Assembly: GCA_019751875.1 (NCBI GenBank)
Contig: JAIEMV010000001.1
Span: 23,991 to 87,990, forward strand
Source: Hyphomicrobium sp.
Lineage (GTDB): Bacteria > Pseudomonadota > Alphaproteobacteria > Rhizobiales > Hyphomicrobiaceae
Length of the DNA: 64,000 nt
Direction: 5' to 3'
In this document: positions 30,038-39,674 of the stretch, piece after piece
How the letters are laid out: every line of letters starts with the position of its first letter
Position numbering within the stretch: position 1 is the stretch's first letter
Notes under the pieces: generated by a model
The model's input: the letters and a program-made list of their open reading frames with translations, nothing else
Databases searched by the model: none
What the model was told of the DNA's origin: nothing
Position numbers and translations under genes: made by a program

Positions 30038-30043
30038 GGCGAG

Positions 30044-30769
30044 ATGGCTCATTTCCCCGCCAGTGATGGGCGGCCGGCGTGGCGCGTGAGCGTGCTCACG
30101 CTTTTTCCGGACATGTTTCCGGGACCACTCGGTGTTTCGCTTGTGGGCCAGGCGCTCGCTGCCGGTTTATGGTCGCTGACGACGCTTCAAATTCGCGACT
30201 TCGGGCTGGGTAAGCACCGACAAGTGGATGACACGCCGGCGGGCGGGGGCGCAGGAATGGTTCTGCGGGCCGATGTTCTGGGACCTGCTCTCGATGCGGC
30301 GCGTTCCGGTAATTCCGATGCGCCGCTGATTTACTTGTCACCACGGGGGCGACCGCTCACTCAGGACCTCGCAAAGAGCTTGGCGGCCGGGCCGGGGGCG
30401 ATCCTGCTTGCGGGCCGGTTCGAGGGCATCGATGAGCGCGTCATCGCCGGCCGCGCACTCCAGGAGGTTTCGATCGGCGATTATGTGCTGTCAGGTGGCG
30501 AACTGGCGGCGATGGTTCTGATCGATACCTGCGTGCGGTTGCTTCCCGGGGTTCTTGGAGCAGCGGATAGCTTGGCCAGCGAAAGCTTCGAAAGCGGGCT
30601 CTTGGAATATCCTCAATACACCCGTCCGCGCGAGTGGGAGGGCAAGTCAATTCCTGACGTGCTCCTATCTGGCGACCATAAGGCCATCGAGGCGTGGCGC
30701 CGGGCCGAATCTCTGCGGGTTACGGCTGAGCGGCGACCGGATCTCCTAGTCAAGAAAGCGGCGCCCTAA
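30044..30769 (+). CDS. trmD: TrmD, tRNA (guanine-N1)-methyltransferase
   Basis: TrmD methylates G37 of tRNA and prevents frameshifting. The 241-residue SPOUT enzyme shows [46 protein letters not shown] (deep trefoil knot) and [19 protein letters not shown], then [19 protein letters not shown] abuts the ATG. The usual partners rpsP and rimM are not upstream, and rplS, usually next, is displaced by 1.85 kb. Confidence 0.97.
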   Translation: MAHFPASDGRPAWRVSVLTLFPDMFPGPLGVSLVGQALAAGLWSLTTLQIRDFGLGKHRQVDDTPAGGGAGMVLRADVLGPALDAARSGNSDAPLIYLSPRGRPLTQDLAKSLAAGPGAILLAGRFEGIDERVIAGRALQEVSIGDYVLSGGELAAMVLIDTCVRLLPGVLGAADSLASESFESGLLEYPQYTRPREWEGKSIPDVLLSGDHKAIEAWRRAESLRVTAERRPDLLVKKAAP

Positions 30770-31372
30770 CTGGCGTCAAGCGGCGCTGCCCTGCCGAAAA
30801 ACCTGTCTGCAGTCGGTCGGCCATTTGTCCGATCTGACGGGACCAAATCTCCATCAGGCGGCCGGAAGAGGGTCCGCATGACTTGGATCGATAGAAGAAC
30901 CAGTCTTCAAGATCGTAAAGGCACCGAATCATTCTGCCACCCCCCAATGGTTTTGGCCAGCTTTGGGGATTGTGGTTAACGAGTCGTTAATTCGATTCCA
31001 CTTTTGACCAAAATCGATCTCGTCAAATTGAAAATTGCCTCCTTGGGTCGTTATGCAATTAGCGAATTAAGCGCACCGTTATTCCAGCAGCAGGAATAAT
31101 TGAGAAAAAACTCATAATAGACATTACTCAAGCGCTTTGATTGTCAATAGTCGACCTGAAATCTCTTACATACCATGGTGTTACGTTGAAGGTCTGGGAA
31201 AATCATTCCTCGCCACCGCCTCGATAAAAAACAATCTTTACCGGCTTCTTTACCGTCATTGCCATTGCCTTATTTGCAATTCGATTCGTGTTTGAAAAAA
31301 AATCTAAGGGGATGCATCACAGGTTTGTTCATCTTTGGGCCGCGTAACGGCTCGGGTTTCAAGGTTCATCCT
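30770..31372. other. AT-rich regulatory tract between trmD and an unknown membrane-protein gene
   Basis: Roughly 600 bases without a convincing gene. From about 30960 to 31330 the base composition is clearly richer in A and T than anywhere else in the window. It holds a CtrA-type palindrome at 30976-30990, a second GANTC site at 30994-30998 and a seven-bp hairpin (TTATTCC, loop AGCAGCA, GGAATAA) at 31079-31099. An open frame using TTG at 31259 runs through its end, but a better start lies at 31373. Confidence 0.6.
30976..30990. promoter_or_regulatory. Candidate CtrA box with embedded CcrM site
   Basis: TTAACGAGTCGTTAA is a perfect palindrome around one base and equals TTAA-N7-TTAA, the established CtrA binding consensus of alphaproteobacteria. 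Its centre GAGTC is a GANTC site for the cell-cycle methylase CcrM, and another GANTC follows four bases later. It lies 382 bases before the next gene on the plus strand. Confidence 0.55.
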
Positions 31373-32440
31373 ATGCCGCGAGCGGATCTAATACGGACTC
31401 TGATCGGGCGCCGCACTTCGATGTCCCACCCGCATACGAGCCCCGCCTATCATCCTGGATCTCGTCCGCTTCCTGTCGCTATCGCCGTGTCGAAGGGGTC
31501 TTGGGTCGGATTTCTCAAAGGCCTTGGGAGCGATACGGAACTCGTTTTTCTCGGAGGTGTATTGGCAGCGCTGTGTGGTTGGTTCGTCTTATCGATTGAG
31601 CCGGTTAGTTCAGTAGCCGAGCAGCGAAAGGGGATCAGTCAGCCCGAAACACTCCTCGTTAAGCCCCTCGACCCGTTCATGCTCGTCAGTTCTCGCGCGA
31701 GAGATTGGCTGTTACCAGCTCTGCTGGCTTTCGAGCCTCGACCACCGTCTCGACCGCTACTGCAGCGCCTCGCGGCACCTGCGGCCACGGCATCCGTCGA
31801 GCAACATGCGCTCCTTGCAGAGCCGCTTTTTGATCCACTCGGCTCCGTCATCCTGTCCGGTTTGCCGCCGTCCAGCCGGCTGTCGGCCGGGGCGGAAGTC
31901 TCTGCGCCAGGATCTGCCTCTAGCGATTGGGCCGTGGCATTCGGTGATCTGGATGACCTCGTGATCACATTGCCGCGAGACAGGACTGGCCCCGTCCAGG
32001 CCACCCTGGATCTGCGGACGCGGGCCGGCCTTAAAATCGCATCGCTGAAGGTGGAAATGCGAGAAGAAAGAGCTCGCGTGGCAGCACCGAATGAAAAACC
32101 AACGAGATCAAAGCTTAAGGCCGCCACGGCTCCTCAGGCACCCGGAAAGCTCAAGGTGAATAAAGAACGTGCCGCGTCCAAGGTTGTCGTCAACCCGGAC
32201 CCAATTTACCCGGGTGACGCGCCTAGGGTCAGCGTGTCGCCTACGCCGGCCCCTAATCCGAGCTCGGCACCGTTATTGGCCGCGCCAATGATCATATTCA
32301 AGCCCGACCCAAAAGATAGCGCTACCAGCGGCCTTAGCCCAGCATTGCGCGACGATCCTCGGTTCACAACGCTCCGGGGCCTGGGGATTTCACCCGCTGA
32401 AGTCCCTACGGGGCCGGCTGAGAGCCCGTCGTCGCCTTGA
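31373..32440 (+). CDS. Unknown single-span membrane protein with Pro-rich tail
   Basis: I recognise no family. From the ATG at 31373 (AAGG eight bases upstream) the product has 355 residues. The cytosolic-side N-terminus (about 55 residues) is followed by one hydrophobic span (ELVFLGGVLAALCGWFVLSI). The outer part holds a region reading ILSGLPPSSRLSAG, VAFGDLDDLVITLP and VQATLDLRTRAG, which looks like a small Ig-like beta domain seen in other alphaproteobacterial surface or exopolysaccharide proteins; that comparison is from memory. The C-terminal 110 residues are Lys/Ala-rich and then Pro/Ser-rich, as in envelope-spanning linkers. Upstream is a CtrA-type box, so cell-cycle control is possible. 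Confidence 0.6.
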   Translation: MPRADLIRTLIGRRTSMSHPHTSPAYHPGSRPLPVAIAVSKGSWVGFLKGLGSDTELVFLGGVLAALCGWFVLSIEPVSSVAEQRKGISQPETLLVKPLDPFMLVSSRARDWLLPALLAFEPRPPSRPLLQRLAAPAATASVEQHALLAEPLFDPLGSVILSGLPPSSRLSAGAEVSAPGSASSDWAVAFGDLDDLVITLPRDRTGPVQATLDLRTRAGLKIASLKVEMREERARVAAPNEKPTRSKLKAATAPQAPGKLKVNKERAASKVVVNPDPIYPGDAPRVSVSPTPAPNPSSAPLLAAPMIIFKPDPKDSATSGLSPALRDDPRFTTLRGLGISPAEVPTGPAESPSSP

Positions 32441-32445
32441 AAACA

Positions 32446-32468
32446 GGGACGTTCCAAAAGGACGTCCC
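32446..32468 (+). terminator. Hairpin after the unknown membrane-protein gene
   Basis: GGGACGT and ACGTCCC pair, with two further G-C pairs near an AAAA loop and one bulged base. It begins six bases after the stop; the following T-rich run (ATCTTTC) is weak. Confidence 0.5.
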
Positions 32469-32619
32469 CTCTCGACATCTTTCGACCTTTCCGGTATCAC
32501 GCGGCCAACGAATTCCCCGATCAAGGGTGCCCTTAAGGGCCGCATGAGCCTCCCTCGCCTGTCAGCTAGACGGCGGCGAAGCTCCTCTGCTTTGAAAAAC
32601 AAACAAAAAGGTCAGCGAC

Positions 32620-33315
32620 ATGAACATTATTCATCAGATCGAGCGCGAGCAGATGGATGCCGTGCTTGCCAAGCGTGGGGTTCCGGAGTTTCAGCCGGGC
32701 GACACGGTCAAGGTGATGGTTCGCGTGGTCGAATCGGCGGACGTCGATCCCAAGGACAAGAAAAAGAAGGCGGCGCAGGCGAAGGCTGCCGTTGAGCGTT
32801 TGCAGGCGTACGAGGGGATCGTGATCGCACGCGCAGGTGCCGGGATCAACGAGAGCTTCACAGTACGTAAGATTTCCTACGGGGAAGGCGTGGAGCGCGT
32901 ATTCCCGATCTACTCGCCGCATATTGCGGAAATCGAGGTTCTGCGCCGTGGCCGTGTCCGCCGCGCGAAGCTCTATTATCTGCGCGGTCTGCGCGGCAAG
33001 GCGGCACGCATCTTCGAACGCACGGATGCGCGCGCACGCAAACTGAATGCTGCTTGGAAGGGCTTTAAGAAGCCTAAGGGTGAGGCCGACGATCTCACGC
33101 AGATCAATGGCATCGACGCCAACCTCGCCGCCCGCCTGAAGCAGCTCAACCTTTACAAGTTCGAGCAAATCGCGAACTTTTCGGATGAGGATATCGGCAA
33201 CGTCGAAGGCGCTCTCAGCATTGATGGACGCGTCGAGAAGCAGGACTGGATTGGCCAGGCCCGTGCACTTCTGACGGCTGCCGAGGCTCCAGCCGAGGGC
33301 GATGCTCAGGCATAA
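32620..33315 (+). CDS. rplS: Ribosomal protein L19 with C-terminal extension
   Basis: L19 sits at the 30S-50S interface. The core (about 1-135) contains [49 protein letters not shown] and [18 protein letters not shown]. Two things are unusual. A Lys/Ala-rich insertion (about 40-60, [15 protein letters not shown]) splits the first strands. A C-terminal extension (about 155-231) holds [19 protein letters not shown] and [19 protein letters not shown], a helix-hairpin-helix-like module that, as I recall, also occurs at the ends of alphaproteobacterial L21 and NuoE proteins. The total is 231 residues against about 115-130 for most L19. Confidence 0.94.
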   Translation: MNIIHQIEREQMDAVLAKRGVPEFQPGDTVKVMVRVVESADVDPKDKKKKAAQAKAAVERLQAYEGIVIARAGAGINESFTVRKISYGEGVERVFPIYSPHIAEIEVLRRGRVRRAKLYYLRGLRGKAARIFERTDARARKLNAAWKGFKKPKGEADDLTQINGIDANLAARLKQLNLYKFEQIANFSDEDIGNVEGALSIDGRVEKQDWIGQARALLTAAEAPAEGDAQA

Positions 33316-33348
33316 GTCTGCAACACTTACTTCCTAGATCAACGGTGC

Positions 33349-33380
33349 AAACGGCGGCTCCTAGGCCGCCGTTTGTCTTT
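33349..33380 (+). terminator. Rho-independent terminator after rplS
   Basis: A perfect ten-bp stem (AAACGGCGGC and GCCGCCGTTT, loop TCCTAG) is followed by GTCTTT. It lies 34 bases after the rplS stop. Confidence 0.8.
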
Positions 33381-33477
33381 CGAAGTGGCTGCGACGGATC
33401 GGTGCGCGCCGCGCGTTGGCTAAGACGAGCCTTTCGGTTACTGTTCTGCCCGTCAGTCATGATGAGCCTCGAAACCC

Positions 33478-34302
33478 ATGTCGAATGTTGAAGTCTCCCG
33501 GGCGCTCCAGCGCGACAACTCCATCAAGCTGCACGGGCCGGACGGCTTTGCTGGTATGCGCAAAGCTGGGCAGCTCGCGGCTGCGGCTCTGGATATGATC
33601 ACACCGCATGTGAAGCCCGGAGTTGCCACGGATCATCTTGATGCGCTCGTGATGGAGTTTGCCCGCGACCACGGCGCACTTCCAGCGCCGCTGAACTATC
33701 GCGGATTTCCCAAAGCGATCTGCACGTCGATAAACCATGTGGTCTGCCACGGTATTCCTGGCCCGAAGCCCTTGCGCGAAGGCGACATCGTCAACATTGA
33801 CGTCACGCTCATCGTCGACGGCTGGCACGGCGATACGAGTCGCATGTATGGCGTGGGCGAGATTTCGCGTCGAGCCGAGCGGCTCATCGAAGTAACTTAC
33901 GAATGCTTGATGCGCGGCGTGGCGGCGGTAAAGCCCGGTGCGTCAACGGGCAAGATCGGCGCCGTGATCCAGGAGTTCGCCGAGGCGGAGCGCTGCAGCG
34001 TGGTGCGTGATTTTTGTGGGCACGGACTCGGCCGTGTGTTTCACGACCGGCCGAACATTCTCCACTATGGCGAAGAGAACGAGGGCGTCGTGATGCAGCC
34101 CGGGATGTTCTTCACCATCGAGCCGATGATCAATCTCGGCAAGCCGGCTGTAAAAGTTTTGCCCGACGGCTGGACAGCGGTGACGCGAGATCGGGAACTG
34201 TCGGCGCAATTCGAGCATACCATCGGCGTGACGGAGAACGGCTGCGAGATTTTCACGACTTCGCCCGCCGGCCTCCACCAGCCTCCATACGTCATGACCT
34301 GA
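33478..34302 (+). CDS. map: Methionine aminopeptidase, type I
   Basis: Map removes N-terminal methionine from nascent proteins. The 274-residue pita-bread fold protein shows [12 protein letters not shown], the metal ligands in DIVNIDVT and WHGDTSRMY, then [15 protein letters not shown] and FFTIEPMIN, and the last Glu ligand in [13 protein letters not shown]. It is upstream of radC by 22 bases, in the same direction. Confidence 0.97.
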   Translation: MSNVEVSRALQRDNSIKLHGPDGFAGMRKAGQLAAAALDMITPHVKPGVATDHLDALVMEFARDHGALPAPLNYRGFPKAICTSINHVVCHGIPGPKPLREGDIVNIDVTLIVDGWHGDTSRMYGVGEISRRAERLIEVTYECLMRGVAAVKPGASTGKIGAVIQEFAEAERCSVVRDFCGHGLGRVFHDRPNILHYGEENEGVVMQPGMFFTIEPMINLGKPAVKVLPDGWTAVTRDRELSAQFEHTIGVTENGCEIFTTSPAGLHQPPYVMT

Positions 34303-34324
34303 GTATCCACTTGAGGGGGTAGCG

Positions 34325-35065
34325 ATGGCGGATCGGGGGACGGAGGATGACCCGCCGGCACGATCTGGTCTTTTTGAAGCTCCGTCAGCGATGGCGCCTC
34401 TCCACATGGGCCATCGCGACCGACTCCGCCAGCGATTTCGAAGGGGTGGCGCCGATGCGATTCCAGATTATGAGCTTCTCGAACTCATCTTGTTCAGAGC
34501 CATTCCGCGCCGCGACACAAAAGATTTAGCCAAACGCCTCATCGCACGTTTCGGATCCTTCGCTGAGGTCGTCAACGCGCCCGAAGGACGGTTGAAGGAA
34601 GTAGCGGGAGTAGGCGAGGCCATTGTCACCGAATTGAAACTGGTGCACGCGGCGGCGACCCGACTCGCGCGCACAGGGCTTGTCCAGCGGCCGTTGCTCT
34701 CATCAGGTCCTGAAGTGATCTCCTATCTCACCATGGCGCAGGCGTATGAGCACCGGGAGCAATTCCGCATTCTGTTTCTCGACAAGAAAAATCGTCTGAT
34801 TGCAGACGAAGTGCAGGGGGAGGGAACGGTGGACCATACGCCTGTGTACGTCCGTGAAGTCGTCAAGCGGGCGCTGGAACTATCGGCGACCGCCATTATT
34901 CTCGTCCACAACCACCCGTCTGGTGATCCAACGCCGTCCCGAGCCGATATCGACATGACAAAACTCGTAATCGAGGCTGGCCGGCCCCTAGGCGTCGTCG
35001 TTCATGATCATATTATCGTTGGACGAAGCGGCCACATCAGTATGCGATCGCTGCGGCTGATCTGA
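34325..35065 (+). CDS. radC: RadC (JAB1/MPN domain) protein
   Basis: The 246-residue protein has an N-terminal UPF0758/HhH-like part ([23 protein letters not shown]) and a JAB domain with the metalloprotease motif [15 protein letters not shown]. RadC was once linked to DNA repair, but that evidence is disputed and the molecular function is uncertain. GAGGGGG lies just before the ATG and only 22 bases separate it from map, so they are probably one operon. Confidence 0.93.
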   Translation: MADRGTEDDPPARSGLFEAPSAMAPLHMGHRDRLRQRFRRGGADAIPDYELLELILFRAIPRRDTKDLAKRLIARFGSFAEVVNAPEGRLKEVAGVGEAIVTELKLVHAAATRLARTGLVQRPLLSSGPEVISYLTMAQAYEHREQFRILFLDKKNRLIADEVQGEGTVDHTPVYVREVVKRALELSATAIILVHNHPSGDPTPSRADIDMTKLVIEAGRPLGVVVHDHIIVGRSGHISMRSLRLI

Positions 35066-35133
35066 TTGATGCATAAGCTGGGCGCCAGTAGTCTACTGTC
35101 GATTCGGAACGCATACCTATCGGGAGAAGCCAC

Positions 35134-35466
35134 ATGCGCTTGGGAATGCCTGCTCTGACATTGTTCGCGCTAACCATGCCTCTGGCAGTATCAGCTCAGG
35201 AAGTGACAGGACTGGCGGCAATGCATGACATGAGGCGCGAGAAGGGTAAGCTATGCATGAGTGACCACTGGCACTCGGGCAGCGGAACCGGGGCGAGCAA
35301 GCAGGCCGCGCAGAAAGCAGCCATCCGGTCGTGGATCGACTTCACGGATCTGGAGTATGGCGGCCGGTGGGCGAGCTTTGCCAACGCAGCCAGCAAAAAA
35401 GTCTCTTACTCCAAGGAGTCGACGGGCTGGAGCGCGAGCGTCGAAGCACGGCCCTGCTACCGGTAA
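35134..35466 (+). CDS. Small exported protein of unknown function
   Basis: The 110-residue product has a signal peptide (about 1-21, ending VSAQ). The mature protein contains KLCMSDHWHSGSG, a helix AAQKAAIRSWIDFTDLEYG and ends ASVEARPCYR, with one cysteine near each end. Similar small secreted proteins are frequent in Rhizobiales; none has a known role as far as I recall. GGGAGAAG precedes the ATG. It is convergent with hrpB, 20 bases apart. Confidence 0.72.
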   Translation: MRLGMPALTLFALTMPLAVSAQEVTGLAAMHDMRREKGKLCMSDHWHSGSGTGASKQAAQKAAIRSWIDFTDLEYGGRWASFANAASKKVSYSKESTGWSASVEARPCYR

Positions 35467-35486
35467 TCCAAGAGGGCATCCATGCA

Positions 35487-37958
35487 TCAGGTGCCGCGCG
35501 GCTTTGCACGCGAGGTCGGAAGTGCTTCGGCTGGATCGTCGGGCCAGAGATGGCGTGGGTAGCGCCCTTTCATCTCGGATTTCAACGCGCTCCATGAGCC
35601 GGACCAAAAGCCGGGCAAGTCGCGCGTGATCTGGATGGGCCGATGCGCGGGCGAGAGCAGATTGAGGGTGAGTGGCAGCCGACCGCCTGCGATCGATGGG
35701 TGCTCCTTCAGTCCGTAGAGTTCCTGCACCCGGATCGACAGCGCCGGCGCGCCGGGTCCATCATACTCGATGGGGTGCCGATTGCCCGTAGGCGCCACAA
35801 AGTGCGTCGGAGCTTCGGCGTCCAGCTTTCGCTTCGCGTCCCAGGGAATCAGGACGTCCAGCGCCTGGTCGAGCACTTCAGCATCGATATCGGTGAGCTT
35901 GGTTGCGTGCGTCAGCAATGGCGCGAGCCATTCGCCCACGCTGTGTGACAGCGCTTCGTCGCTCAGGTCGGGCAACATTGAAGCTGGCCCCTCGGCGGCG
36001 CGCAGGAACAGTACTCGGCGGCGCAACTGCTGGTGAGCTTTGGACCATGGCAAGCGGTCAAGACCCGCGACTCTGGTGCCACGAGCGAGCAGGGCTGCCG
36101 TCTCGGACGACGGCGTGACCGGCCGGGATTCGCTGGCCAGAGTGATCGAACCGAGCCGGCGGACGCGACGGGCGCGGACCGCGCCGGCATCGGCATCGAA
36201 TGTGAGTTCATCACTTTCCACGATTCGATCGCGAGCCAAGGCCAGCACTTCGACCTCACTCATGCGGGCTGCATAGAGAATGCGAGTGTGTGCTGCCGTT
36301 CCCAGCAATTCAGCAACTACGAGAAAGGGCGATTTGGCCAGCCCATCGCCCGGATCGACATAGGCCCCGCGCCCATTGGCAAGCAGGAATTGACCCGGAG
36401 CGCCCCGCGCTTTCGCAATCCGGTCGGGATAGGCGAGCGCAAGCAAAGCGGCGATGCTGCCGTCGCTGGAGGATGGCGGCGCACCGGCCGCTTTCGCCCA
36501 GCCAATTGCAAGCCGGCGCATATCTTCGGCTCGGCGTGATCGGTCCCGGCGAAAACTCGACAGACGATGTTCAAGATCAGTATCGTTGCCGCCGAGACCG
36601 CGCTCCACGAGAATGGCCGCCAGTTCGGCAGCTTGCAGTGAGCGAGCAGCGAGAACCATGCGGGCCAGACGTGGGGGCAGCGGGAGTGCGCGGATACGGC
36701 GGCCTTCCGCCGTGATGCGGCCATCAGGCTCCAGGGCGCCGATCGTCTGCAGTTCTTGTCGTGCCGCCATGACGGCATATGCCGGCGGTGGGTCGAGCCA
36801 CGAGAGCGTTGACGGTTCCCTGACGCCCCATTCGGCAAGGTCCAGGAGCACGCCGCTCAAGTCGGCAGATAAAATTTCGGGCTCGGTAAATGGTTGCAAA
36901 CTCACGGTCTGCGGTTCGTCCCAGAGGCGATAGCAGACGCCTGGCTCCGTCCGGCCAGCGCGGCCGCGGCGTTGATCCGCTGAAGCGCGCGAGACGCGTA
37001 TCGTTTCGAGCCGCGTTACGCCGGCATCGGGTTCAAAGCGTGGCACGCGCTGCAGACCGCTATCGATGACAACGCGAATACCTTCGATGGTGAGGGATGT
37101 CTCGGCGATGGCTGTGGCAAGCACGATCTTCCGCTTGCCCGGCGGCGCAGGCTCCACAGCGCGGTCCTGGGCCGAGATATCCATCGCGCCATAGAGCGGG
37201 GCGATGATGATGTCCGGATCTGCGACGGTGCCCGCGAGGCGTTCTTCGACGCGCTTGATCTCACCTTGGCCGGGCAAGAACACGAGCAACGAGCCACGCT
37301 CAGCACGAACCGCACGACCGATAGCGTCCGTCACCTGATCCTCTATGCGGCGGTTTGCGTCGCGGCCGAGATACCGTGTCTCGACGTGGAATGCGCGGCC
37401 TTCGCTTTTGATAACGGGTGCGCTATCCAGTAGAGACGCGACGCGGGCGCCGTCGAGCGTGGCCGACATGACGAGGATGCGAAGGTCGTCGCGCAATGCT
37501 TTTTGTGCGTCCAGGGCGAGCGCGAGACCGAGATCAGCGTCGAGCGCGCGTTCGTGGAACTCGTCGAAGAGAACCGCGCCGACGCCGTCCAGAGACGGAT
37601 CATCCAGGATCATGCGGGTGAAGACGCCTTCGGTGATGACCTCGACGCGTGTGCGGGGTCCACTCTTGGAGACCAAGCGGGCCCGCAGGCCGATGGTATC
37701 GCCCACGCGCTCATCTAGTGTCCTGGCCATGCGGTCGGCTGCGCCGCGTGCGGCGATGCGGCGAGGCTCGAGCACGAGGATCTTCTGACGGCCAAGCCAC
37801 GCCCTGTCGAGCAATGCAAGTGGCACGCGGGTTGTCTTGCCAGCGCCGGGCGGAGCGACAAGAACGGCCGATCGGCTGGACTCGAGTGCGGCGTTGAGTT
37901 CCGACAGGACGTCGTCGATCGGGAGCGGCGTGTCGAAACGCATCACGGTTGCGCCCAT
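35487..37958 (-). CDS. hrpB: HrpB, ATP-dependent DEAH-box helicase
   Basis: The called ATG (MGATVMRFDTPLP) gives 823 residues; the open frame runs 56 codons further into rpe. Motifs: APPGAGKTTRVPLALL (Walker A), LEPRRIAARGAA (Ia), FDEFHERALD (DExH box), MSATLDG (III), VLATAIAETSLTIEG (V) and QRRGRAGRTEPGVCYRL (VI). The C-terminal third is the HrpB-specific domain. The RNA or DNA substrate in vivo is not established for this family. The start lies four bases after the rpe stop, so coupling with rpe is likely. Confidence 0.93.
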   Translation of the reverse strand: MGATVMRFDTPLPIDDVLSELNAALESSRSAVLVAPPGAGKTTRVPLALLDRAWLGRQKILVLEPRRIAARGAADRMARTLDERVGDTIGLRARLVSKSGPRTRVEVITEGVFTRMILDDPSLDGVGAVLFDEFHERALDADLGLALALDAQKALRDDLRILVMSATLDGARVASLLDSAPVIKSEGRAFHVETRYLGRDANRRIEDQVTDAIGRAVRAERGSLLVFLPGQGEIKRVEERLAGTVADPDIIIAPLYGAMDISAQDRAVEPAPPGKRKIVLATAIAETSLTIEGIRVVIDSGLQRVPRFEPDAGVTRLETIRVSRASADQRRGRAGRTEPGVCYRLWDEPQTVSLQPFTEPEILSADLSGVLLDLAEWGVREPSTLSWLDPPPAYAVMAARQELQTIGALEPDGRITAEGRRIRALPLPPRLARMVLAARSLQAAELAAILVERGLGGNDTDLEHRLSSFRRDRSRRAEDMRRLAIGWAKAAGAPPSSSDGSIAALLALAYPDRIAKARGAPGQFLLANGRGAYVDPGDGLAKSPFLVVAELLGTAAHTRILYAARMSEVEVLALARDRIVESDELTFDADAGAVRARRVRRLGSITLASESRPVTPSSETAALLARGTRVAGLDRLPWSKAHQQLRRRVLFLRAAEGPASMLPDLSDEALSHSVGEWLAPLLTHATKLTDIDAEVLDQALDVLIPWDAKRKLDAEAPTHFVAPTGNRHPIEYDGPGAPALSIRVQELYGLKEHPSIAGGRLPLTLNLLSPAHRPIQITRDLPGFWSGSWSALKSEMKGRYPRHLWPDDPAEALPTSRAKPRGT

Positions 37959-37962
37959 GGGC

Positions 37963-38649
37963 TCACGCGGCGCGCGCCTCGGCCTTTGCGGCGGCATCGC
38001 GGATCGCGCGGATGTTCTGCGCATAGGCCATCTGCGTGCCGCCCTTAAATACCGCCGAGCCGGCAACCAGCACATTGGCTCCGGCACCGACAACCGCGGG
38101 CGCCGTTTCAGGTGTAATGCCGCCATCGATCTCGATGTCGATCGGCCGACCGCCGACGAGTGCTTTCACCTGCCGAACCTTTTCGATCACAGAGGAGATG
38201 AAGGCCTGGCCGCCGAACCCGGGGTTTACAGTCATGAGCAAAACAAGGTCGAGACGGTCCAGCACATATTCGATCACGTTTGCCGGTGTGGACGGGTTGA
38301 GCGACACACCGGCTTTTTTGTCCAGCGCCCTGATGGCCTGCAGAGACCGATCGAGGTGGGGGCCTGCTTCGGCGTGGACCGTGATGATGTCGGCACCTGC
38401 ATCGGCGAAAGCGGCAAGATATGCATCGCAGGGAGCAATCATCAAATGGCAGTCGAAGACCTTCGCTGAGGCAGAGCGGATCGCTTTGATGACCGGCGGA
38501 CCGAATGTGATGTTGGGCACAAAGTGACCGTCCATCACGTCGAGATGAATCCAGTCCGCACCGGCAGCATCCACGTCGCGGACCTCAGCGCCGAGCTTGG
38601 AAAAGTCGGCGGAAAGGATCGACGGAGCGATGATCAAGGGCCGGGACAT
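37963..38649 (-). CDS. rpe: Ribulose-phosphate 3-epimerase
   Basis: Rpe interconverts ribulose 5-phosphate and xylulose 5-phosphate. The 228-residue TIM-barrel starts [16 protein letters not shown] with GGAGGT five bases upstream; the longer open frame adds 12 codons. Metal and catalytic residues lie in [25 protein letters not shown] and [12 protein letters not shown]. With prk and fbp upstream it forms a sugar-phosphate cluster of the Calvin-cycle type, but no RuBisCO gene is in the window. Confidence 0.96.
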   Translation of the reverse strand: MSRPLIIAPSILSADFSKLGAEVRDVDAAGADWIHLDVMDGHFVPNITFGPPVIKAIRSASAKVFDCHLMIAPCDAYLAAFADAGADIITVHAEAGPHLDRSLQAIRALDKKAGVSLNPSTPANVIEYVLDRLDLVLLMTVNPGFGGQAFISSVIEKVRQVKALVGGRPIDIEIDGGITPETAPAVVGAGANVLVAGSAVFKGGTQMAYAQNIRAIRDAAAKAEARAA

Positions 38650-38774
38650 GACAGACCTCCGGTGGAAGCGGTGGCGCCCGGACAAAGAGTTATCCGGTAC
38701 GGCTCACGCGTACACGGGCCCGGTTCTTCCGGCAAGCGGGTTGGACAGATATGCCCGGCAACAAGGGGGCTGGT

Positions 38775-39653
38775 TCAAAAGAAAGTGCGCCGCTTGCGCT
38801 CCATGAGCTGCAGGATCATGGGCGTAAGGATGAGCTGCATCGCCAGATCAAGCTTCGACCCCGGGATGACAATTGAATTCGCACGGGACATGAAGCTGTC
38901 TTTGATCATGGAGCACAGGTAGGAGAAATCTATGCCGCGTGGGGATTTGAACCGAATGACGACCATCGACTCATCCGGCGTGGGAATCCAACGAGCGACG
39001 AACGGGTTCGACGTATCAACGGTCGGGATACGCTGAAAGTTGATGTCCGTTTCGGTGAACTGCGGGCAGATGTACTTCACGTAGTCCGGCATACGGCGCA
39101 GGATGGTCGTCGTCACGTCTTCGGTCGAGTAGCCGCGGTCTTCGCGATCGCGGTGAATTTTCTGAATCCACTCCAGGTTAATGACCGGCACGACACCGAT
39201 TTTCAGATCGGCATATCGTGCGATGTTCACTTTGTCGGTGACGGTGGCGCCATGAAGGCCTTCGTAGAATAGCAGGTCTGTGCCATAGGCGATCTCTTCC
39301 CAGGGCGTGAACGTGCCGGGCTCAACGCCGAAGCACTGTGCCTCTTCCTGGTTATGGACATAATGGCGGGTCTTGGCGCTACCGATCTCGCCATAGGAAC
39401 GGAACGCCTGCTCGAGTTCCTTCAAAAGATTTGCTTCCACACCGAAATGGCTGAAGTGCTGGTTGCCAGCCTCTTCGGCGGCTTTCATCGCGGCTTGCAT
39501 CTCATCACGATTATAGCGGTGGAACGCGTCGCCTTGAACGAATGCGGCATTCAACCCCTCGCGGCGAAAGATCTGCTCGAACGTACGCTTGACTGACGTC
39601 GTGCCTGCTCCAGACGAGCCTGTTACGGATATGATCGGATGCTTGGCGGACAT
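38775..39653 (-). CDS. prk: Phosphoribulokinase
   Basis: Prk phosphorylates ribulose 5-phosphate to ribulose 1,5-bisphosphate. The 292-residue protein is the class I (proteobacterial) form: SVTGSSGAGTTSVKRTFEQ (Walker A), QGDAFHRYNRDEM, FYEGLHGATV and LEWIQKIHRDREDRGYS. AAGGA precedes the ATG. With no RuBisCO nearby its product may serve as a signal: in Methylobacterium extorquens, RuBP made by Prk is reported to be needed for serine-cycle gene activation through QscR. Extension of that role to this organism is inference. It lies between fbp (21-base gap) and rpe (125-base gap). Confidence 0.95.
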   Translation of the reverse strand: MSAKHPIISVTGSSGAGTTSVKRTFEQIFRREGLNAAFVQGDAFHRYNRDEMQAAMKAAEEAGNQHFSHFGVEANLLKELEQAFRSYGEIGSAKTRHYVHNQEEAQCFGVEPGTFTPWEEIAYGTDLLFYEGLHGATVTDKVNIARYADLKIGVVPVINLEWIQKIHRDREDRGYSTEDVTTTILRRMPDYVKYICPQFTETDINFQRIPTVDTSNPFVARWIPTPDESMVVIRFKSPRGIDFSYLCSMIKDSFMSRANSIVIPGSKLDLAMQLILTPMILQLMERKRRTFF

Positions 39654-39674
39654 CTTGCGTCGTTCCTTGCGAAC

